A DNA stretch of 64,000 nucleotides from positions 139,140,501 to 139,204,500 of the forward strand of contig JASDFA010000016.1 of the NCBI GenBank assembly GCA_035772735.1. Direction: 5' to 3'. Source of the DNA: Datura wrightii (taxonomy: Eukaryota; Streptophyta; Magnoliopsida; Solanales; Solanaceae). Below the pieces are notes generated by a model, which saw only the letters and a list, made by a program, of their open reading frames with translations, did not search any database and was not told the DNA's origin. Below, piece by piece: positions 58,791 through 64,000 of the stretch. Positions within the stretch are counted from its first letter, which is position 1. Each line of letters begins with the position of its first letter. Both the position numbers and the translations under genes were made by a program.

Positions 58791-58974
58791 ACAAACCGAA
58801 TAGCACGAATTAGAAGGGTAGAGGACTTTCATCACACGACATAGATCATGAAAGAAGGGTACATTTCCTAAATGTCTAGTATCGTCTTCTTCATAGATGT
58901 GGCGCACTTCACACCCATAAAAAAGACTCTACTTAATGCGTCTTTCATACACCCTTGGACACTTCAAACCTATG

Positions 58975-58986
58975 GCTCTGATACCA
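58975..58986 (-). other. Primer-binding site of element E (initiator tRNA-Met)
   Basis: On the minus strand TGGTATCAGAGC, four bases from the LTR. Confidence 0.9.
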
Positions 58987-58990
58987 AGTT

Positions 58991-61082
58991 TGTCACAACC
59001 CTAACATACACCCGGATCGTAGACACGAGACAAGGATCCCCGAGAGACCCCAAGTCAACCTATGCCATGAGAATACATCTAATAGCATCACATAAGTGGA
59101 AGACTTAACATGAGAAAATGTAAACATGTCATAAATATGGATAAAGGACAATAGATAATCCATACACGACGGTTGAATACAACTGGTAGTCTGAAAAGCC
59201 TCAAATCATGAAAGACCGGTTGATAGGACAACTCCCCAACTAACCCAACATTTCTGAAACTGAAAGAAAAGCATAGAGTCTAAGAATGTGGCCCTTGAAA
59301 CATGAGGACTCACCAAGTACGCTGATGGAAATCCATGAAACACTACTGAGAAGGGTGAGCCTGAGAGTCGTGTCCTGTATCATGAAATGATACAATATAG
59401 AAAGTGTTCGGTCAATACTTGGAATGTACTGAGTATGAAAGATAAGTAAAACAGACATTTAAAATATATAAAATCTCATAAATGATCTAAAAAGTAGGAC
59501 CTCATGCTCATATCATAAACATCGTAACATAACATAAGGCTCAAGGTTTTCAAAACATTCGTAATACAATCATAATCATAAGAGAAAAGCTTTATTTAGC
59601 ATGACATAGGCCAATATACATAATCATAAACATGCATAAATCATGAGGAATAGTGGGAGATTCTCTTAACCAACATACCTGATATGAACACACATGAAGC
59701 CCGACTTGCAGCCCTAGTCGGGAGGGTGTTCGTACCTTGCCAAGGGTAGAACCATGAAAGTGTGATATCACCATGAAAAGGCCGTTTGGGCTGGGGATAG
59801 TCCATAGGAGGTCCCAACATACCTACATTGGCACGTAGTTTATGAGATCCGAGGTAGAACCTGGTCCCCGAACCTACTCGGTGTTCGATACTACTCCCAA
59901 AACATATATAGTGCTCATAGTATAACATGCATGAGTTCATGGGCTAGTTAAATCATGAAATTCATAAACATACTTGTACATACATGAACTAGCCATGACA
60001 TAACGCTCGTGAGTCAGCCAAATTATAATTCATGATTCATAAGGCTCATACATACTCATAAATCATGCATATAGCTTGAATTTCATAAAATCATAATGGG
60101 TAAAATAATAAATTCATGATTTAAATCATAATTCATGTTGGTCTTATAAATATCATCAATGGGTAATTAGATCATAAATCAATCCATCATAGGGCATGCA
60201 TAATTAGGCTTAAATACATGGAACTTTCAAATCAATAGTATTATAATTAATTTAAATCATAAAAGCTTATTAAGACTCATAAATTATGATAAGATTTTAA
60301 ATTTACAAAAACCCATAACCAAATCATTAGATTTTAAGTAAACCAATTTCAAAAACCCATGAGTTTTCAATGAAACTTTTGTAAAAATCATAGAGGAGGG
60401 GCATGGGTGTGGAAGAAATCACCCATGGATAACCTTACATACCTGGAAATAACTAGTTCTTAACCTCTCTTGATAACCCAAGAAGAAATTGCAATGAATT
60501 GATGATTTCTAAGCTTGAATCACTCTCCCAATTCTCCTACCTTGCATGCATGAATGAATGAAGTGGAACTTAACCCCCTTTAAATTTCTCTATTCATAAC
60601 CCAAAATGTCGTAGTTTAGGTCTTAGGATCTTAAAAATTTATGAAAAATCCCTTACTAATTTGCAGAAAAATAACTGCCAGGGGGTCCCAGCGAAGGACC
60701 CAACGACTCGTCACGAGGTTCCACGACTCATGGCCTGAGTCGTGAGGTACACTACCAAAATTTCACCCTGGGACCCCACGGAGGACACCACGAATCATGG
60801 TGGGTGGCCATGACTCGTGGTCAACACTACCCAAAGATCCTAGCCCAACAGCTAGTATAGGCCACGGGTGACTTCACGAGTCGTGAGGCCTGGCCACGAC
60901 TCCTGGTTTGCCCATGGTCTCCTATACAAATCCTGCCAGCCCTGTTGGACCACGAGTCACCTCATGACTCGTCATCACACCTCATGGGCCTCTTCATGGT
61001 TCGACCTGTGACCTGGTTCAAAATTTCAATTTTTCACTATTTTGACTCCCGGGTCTGATCCTTGAGTTCCTAGGGTATAACA
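58991..61082 (-). repeat. Element E 5' LTR (complete)
   Basis: 2092 bp; minus strand TGTTATACCC at 61082 to ...GTTGTGACA at 58991. It has the same CCACGANTCGTGG array at about 60700-61010, here more degraded than in the truncated copy. It inserted into the gag of H, at 61083. Confidence 0.9.
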
Positions 61083-61331
61083 GCTCTCGAGGTCAGGGGA
61101 GATAGTCAGTGGGGCCCAGCATTCCAGTTTGTGACAAGTATGGTAGGACGCACACCTGTCAGTGCTTAGTAGGTTCAGGGGCATGTTTTGGGGGCGGGAA
61201 GCCCGGAACATGCTCAGGGACTACCTTTCAGCCAAATAGGGCCATGGTAGAGGCCGAGACCTAGCCACTAGTGGAGCAGCTCCACCAGCAACTAAGCTCA
61301 GTAGGGTGCATCCACTAGTGTAGGTGGTGGT
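61083..61331 (+). pseudogene. Element H gag zinc-knuckle fragment (chromovirus)
   Basis: 249 bp of plus-strand chromovirus gag between E and F. CDKYGRTHTCQCLVG and an ACFGGGKPG-type second knuckle are recognisable in broken frames, followed by the linker that precedes the protease in D (GCATCCACTAGTG). H was entered by E on its left and by F on its right. Confidence 0.7.
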
Positions 61332-61838
61332 TGATCACGGGCAAAATAGCATGCCCGAGATACGCTTTATACCTTAATGTAATCTTGTTTATCTAAGTTA
61401 TTTTACATACTTTCATGTGATTTTATATAAATGTGAATAGATGTGCTAAACAACATGATTAGTCCTTGTTTTGTAGGTTTCAAGGATTTTGAGGAACTAA
61501 TTCACAAGTTTGTGAAAGCAAGGAATGGAGTGGAAGCAAGTGGCGAAAGTCGGCAAGGAGCATGCCTTGGCAAGGCTGGCCGCGCCAGGCAGCGTGCCAC
61601 GCTGTGCGTGTGCCACGCCCAGCGCCGTGCTACTCCCTTGCCAAGCGCACGAGAGAAGGCAGCAAACGGCAGCAGTAGGCAGAGAACCAGCGTGCCAGCG
61701 CCGTGCCACACTAGGCCAGCTGCGCGACAACAGCATGCCAACGCGCTGCATGAGCAGCGTGCCACGTAGGCTAGCGCGGTGACCCTCGGCAGCTTGGTTT
61801 CCAGAGGCACTTTCCAGAGAGCTTTCGCGTTGCCTCCA

Positions 61839-61876
61839 TGTCACGGAGTCATTGCTCCGCGATACACTCCGTGACA
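61839..61876 (+). promoter_or_regulatory. Type-1 hairpin upstream of the TATA box, element F
   Basis: Perfect 11-base arms TGTCACGGAGT and ACTCCGTGACA with a 16-base loop containing GCTCCGCGATAC. The top pair is T:A, where C's internal copies have G:C: a second compensating position. Confidence 0.7.
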
Positions 61877-61922
61877 CGGAGACGTTCCATGACAGGCTAA
61901 ATTATGCACGTTTTCCATTTAC

Positions 61923-61931
61923 TATAAATAG
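61923..61931 (+). promoter_or_regulatory. TATA box of element F 5' LTR
   Basis: TATAAATAG, 46 bases after the hairpin, as in A and C. Confidence 0.7.
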
Positions 61932-62930
61932 GACCCTTAGCTCCTAAAATCATTTGGTCACGATTTTATTCTGAAAAACCACCTAGGAGTGAAGGGAGAA
62001 GTGGGAGAACTCATCTAGGGTTTATCAAATTCCCTTCTCATCTACCAAATTCATGTAAGTATGTTAGTTTAGTATTAGTTAATTGTAGTTTTACGAACAT
62101 GAATGGCAAGAACCCTTCCTCTAGGGTTGAAGCCATGAATTATGATTGTGCTTTTATGAATTTGTTTTGGAATTAAGTTATTGATTGTTGTTTTCGTCTT
62201 GCATTCTGGATTGTTGGTTGTTTTTATGATTGATCACCATGAAAGCATATTTGTTAGCTTGAGTAATAGCTTGAGAAAGCATTACCTAGGTCAGGACATG
62301 AGAATGTAAGGAGCATGTTTGTCTCTTGGGAGAGATATTGTGTTAGGATAGAAATATACCTCACACCTTGCTTGGTTGACACACGGGGGTTATGAAAGAC
62401 CAACTTGGGATGTCACATCACCACTCGAAGAAGTAGTTGTGAGGCTAAGTTGAGTTAAATGGTTAGACGTACGAAAGTCCCTAATCGTTTCCCCGTAAAC
62501 CACAACATAATTGATTGCCCGCGACTAGAAAATTAAACTCCTCGCTCACAATGATGCAGTGAGGCTAGATTGCCATGTTTAGAGGCTCGAAAGACCATAA
62601 ACATGCAATTCTAATTATGTGAAATAACAATTGATAGTTCCATGCTTAACCCATTGCAAATCGTAGGATCGCATGATTAATTGGTTTTAACTCTATGTTG
62701 CTCTTAGAGTGATTTTAGAATATTTCGTTGACCCAAACTTAGACTTAATTAATCTCTATCGAAAATGTCTATAACCAACACTTGAGGTATTTAAGATCGC
62801 ACTAGAAATGGATGTTAGAGGAATGGGTCCAGTCCCTGTGGGTTCGACAATCCGGTTATTAAAAAGAGCCACTATATTACATGCACGACCCGTACACTTG
62901 CGGACGCGCGAATCGGGCACGTCAAGTTTT

Positions 62931-62948
62931 TGGCGCCGTTGCTGGGGA
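62931..62948 (+). other. Primer-binding site of element F (tRNA-Asp)
   Basis: TGGCGCCGTTGCTGGGGA, one mismatch to tRNA-Asp (T at the twelfth base), six bases after the LTR. Confidence 0.9.
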
Positions 62949-63030
62949 CTCGGCGAAGTTTTGATAATTTATCTATTTTTGTGTGATTTTTAAATTCTCT
63001 TAAGTGTTGAGAAACTTGGTCTTAGTCTGA

Positions 63031-64000
63031 GTATTGCAGGTGACAGGTTGTCCTGCCGAGCTGGCTAGAAATAGAGAGCTTGTGGAACCGTTGCTTGAAC
63101 CTGAACGTCAAATCCATTTGCGAAGGAGAATAGCTCTAGAGCATAAGCTGAAGAGACTTCAAGAAAAGGTACAACAACAACCACCCGCGGGACAAGTACA
63201 GTTGTCATCCGAAGCAGTGGCAGCAAGACCAGTTCGCGAATTGGCAATCCCATTAGCGACGAATGTGACCTCTAGCATCTGTAAACCGGAGCCTGGAGGG
63301 CACTTTGAGCTTAAACGAAACATGGTGCAGCTGTTAAATTCTAGTGGTCAATTCACTGGGATGGCACATGAGGACCCGCAGCAGCACCTACAGAGTTTTT
63401 TAGAGATTAATGACACGTTCTTCCCCACCGGCGTGTCCATAGATTATGTCCGAATGACCCTCTTCCCATTTTCACTGTTGGGAGAGGCGAAAAAGTGGCT
63501 GAAGGCTGAGCCACCGAACTCCATAACTTCATGGAATGACTTGGCTAAGAAGTTCCTTATCAGATTCTTCCCCTCAGGCAAAACTGCAAGGTTGAGAAGT
63601 GAAATACTCAGTTTCAAGCAGAGGCCTGATGAGAACTTATATATGGCTTGGAAAAGATTCAAGTCATTGTTGAGAGACTGCCCCCATCAACAACAATCAA
63701 ATGAAGTGCTGGCTCATACCTTTGTAGAAAGTCTAGACCCACACACAAAAATATTACTAGACTCTGCATCGGGTGGGCAAGCCTTGGATAAGACATATGA
63801 TGAGTTGTACACTTTGTTGAACAGAATTGCACAAGGAAATCCAGAGTGGCACAGCGAATCATCGAGAGGGGCAGGAAACAGATTGGGGTTGATAGAAGTA
63901 GATGGTTTGAGTGCTTTGGCAGCACAGTTAGCTTCGTTCCAGCATCAAATGATGACTCAGTTCAATAAACTGAGTATGAACCAACGCCAGGGCCAGGTTA
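63031..64000 (+). CDS. Element F gag, open to the right edge (partial)
   Basis: The frame is open from a TGA at 63028 to the end of the window. The conserved part starts at a CTG at 63061 (LARNRELVE), again without an ATG. The first in-frame ATG is near 63321, well inside the gag domain. It encodes FELKRNMVQLL, HEDPQQHLQSFLEI, LFPFSLLGEAKKWLKAEPPNS, KKFLIRFFPSGKTARLRSEIL, RDCPHQQQSNEVL and LLDSASGGQALDKTYDELYTLLNRI. It is an Athila-type gag close to C but clearly a separate family. No stop or frameshift within 320 codons, so the element may be intact. Confidence 0.88.

Larger units (their letters stand above)
61332..62924 (+). repeat. Element F 5' LTR (Athila-type)
   Basis: 1593 bp, TGATCACGGGCA...GGCACGTCA. 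The first 30 bases repeat the A/C design (GGGCA...TGCCC inverted repeat). A 250-bp stretch at 61545-61800 is unusually GC-rich with many GTGCCACG and GCGTGCCA units. It is followed by one type-1 hairpin and TATAAATAG at 61923. The 3' LTR is beyond the window. Confidence 0.88.

Noticed and set aside
61443..61877. Overlapping ORFs of 60-126 codons on both strands in the LTR of F
   Set aside because: High GC lowers stop frequency; the region is LTR U3 with a hairpin and TATA box, and no protein motif is seen.

Overview
This window is plant nuclear DNA from a dicot. The density and style of Ty3/Gypsy elements are consistent with a Solanaceae genome, but I cannot name the species. There is no intact host gene. 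About four fifths of the window is LTR retrotransposon sequence nested to several levels. The rest holds one decayed F-box gene, a LINE fragment, a non-autonomous hAT element and AT-rich unassigned DNA. || Layout: (1) 1-18560 is a minus-strand Tekay/Del-type chromovirus (element B) that runs off the left edge. It is split at 1388/14003 by a complete plus-strand Athila-type element (A, 1389-14002, TSD CAAAT). (2) 18561-32100 is a low-GC island. It holds a 1030-bp hAT-like element with an 8-bp TSD (18885-19914), an F-box/FBA pseudogene (23564-25695) split by a 1009-bp solo LTR with TSD GGGTT, an L1-type LINE fragment, degraded LTRs and a (TA)n tract. (3) 32101-39331 is a stack of Tekay-type LTRs: minus-strand J, entered by plus-strand G, whose gag is entered by plus-strand D. 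(4) 39332-49227 is a young Athila-type element (C, TSD GAGCG, two 1427-bp LTRs about 2% different) inside the gag of D. D then continues to 52605. (5) 52606-61082 is a minus-strand chromovirus (E) whose left LTR is truncated exactly where it meets D. (6) 61083-61331 is a scrap of another plus-strand chromovirus gag (H). It is entered by a third Athila-type element (F), which runs off the right edge with an open gag frame. || How the parts work together: the chromoviruses (B, D, E, G) use an initiator-Met tRNA primer site and encode gag, protease, RT/RNase H and integrase; the integrase chromodomain is visible only in E. The three Athila-type elements (A, C, F) use an Asp-tRNA primer site. A and C carry, after pol, an accessory ORF with an acidic tail, then about 1.8 kb of noncoding DNA before the 3' LTR. 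C has lost RT, RNase H and integrase through what looks like an in-frame deletion. It keeps a continuous gag-protease frame of 790 codons, so it looks like a gag-bearing non-autonomous element. || Most notable structures: (a) a 16-nt-loop hairpin family with compensating stem changes, just upstream of the LTR TATA box in A, C and F and repeated between pol and the accessory ORF, whose loop is the stem of a second hairpin and the reverse; (b) a stem-loop plus polypurine-tract module present twice in both A and C; (c) a conserved gag N-terminus with no ATG, starting at a conserved CTG in good context; (d) arrays of perfect single-centre palindromes in the chromovirus LTRs.
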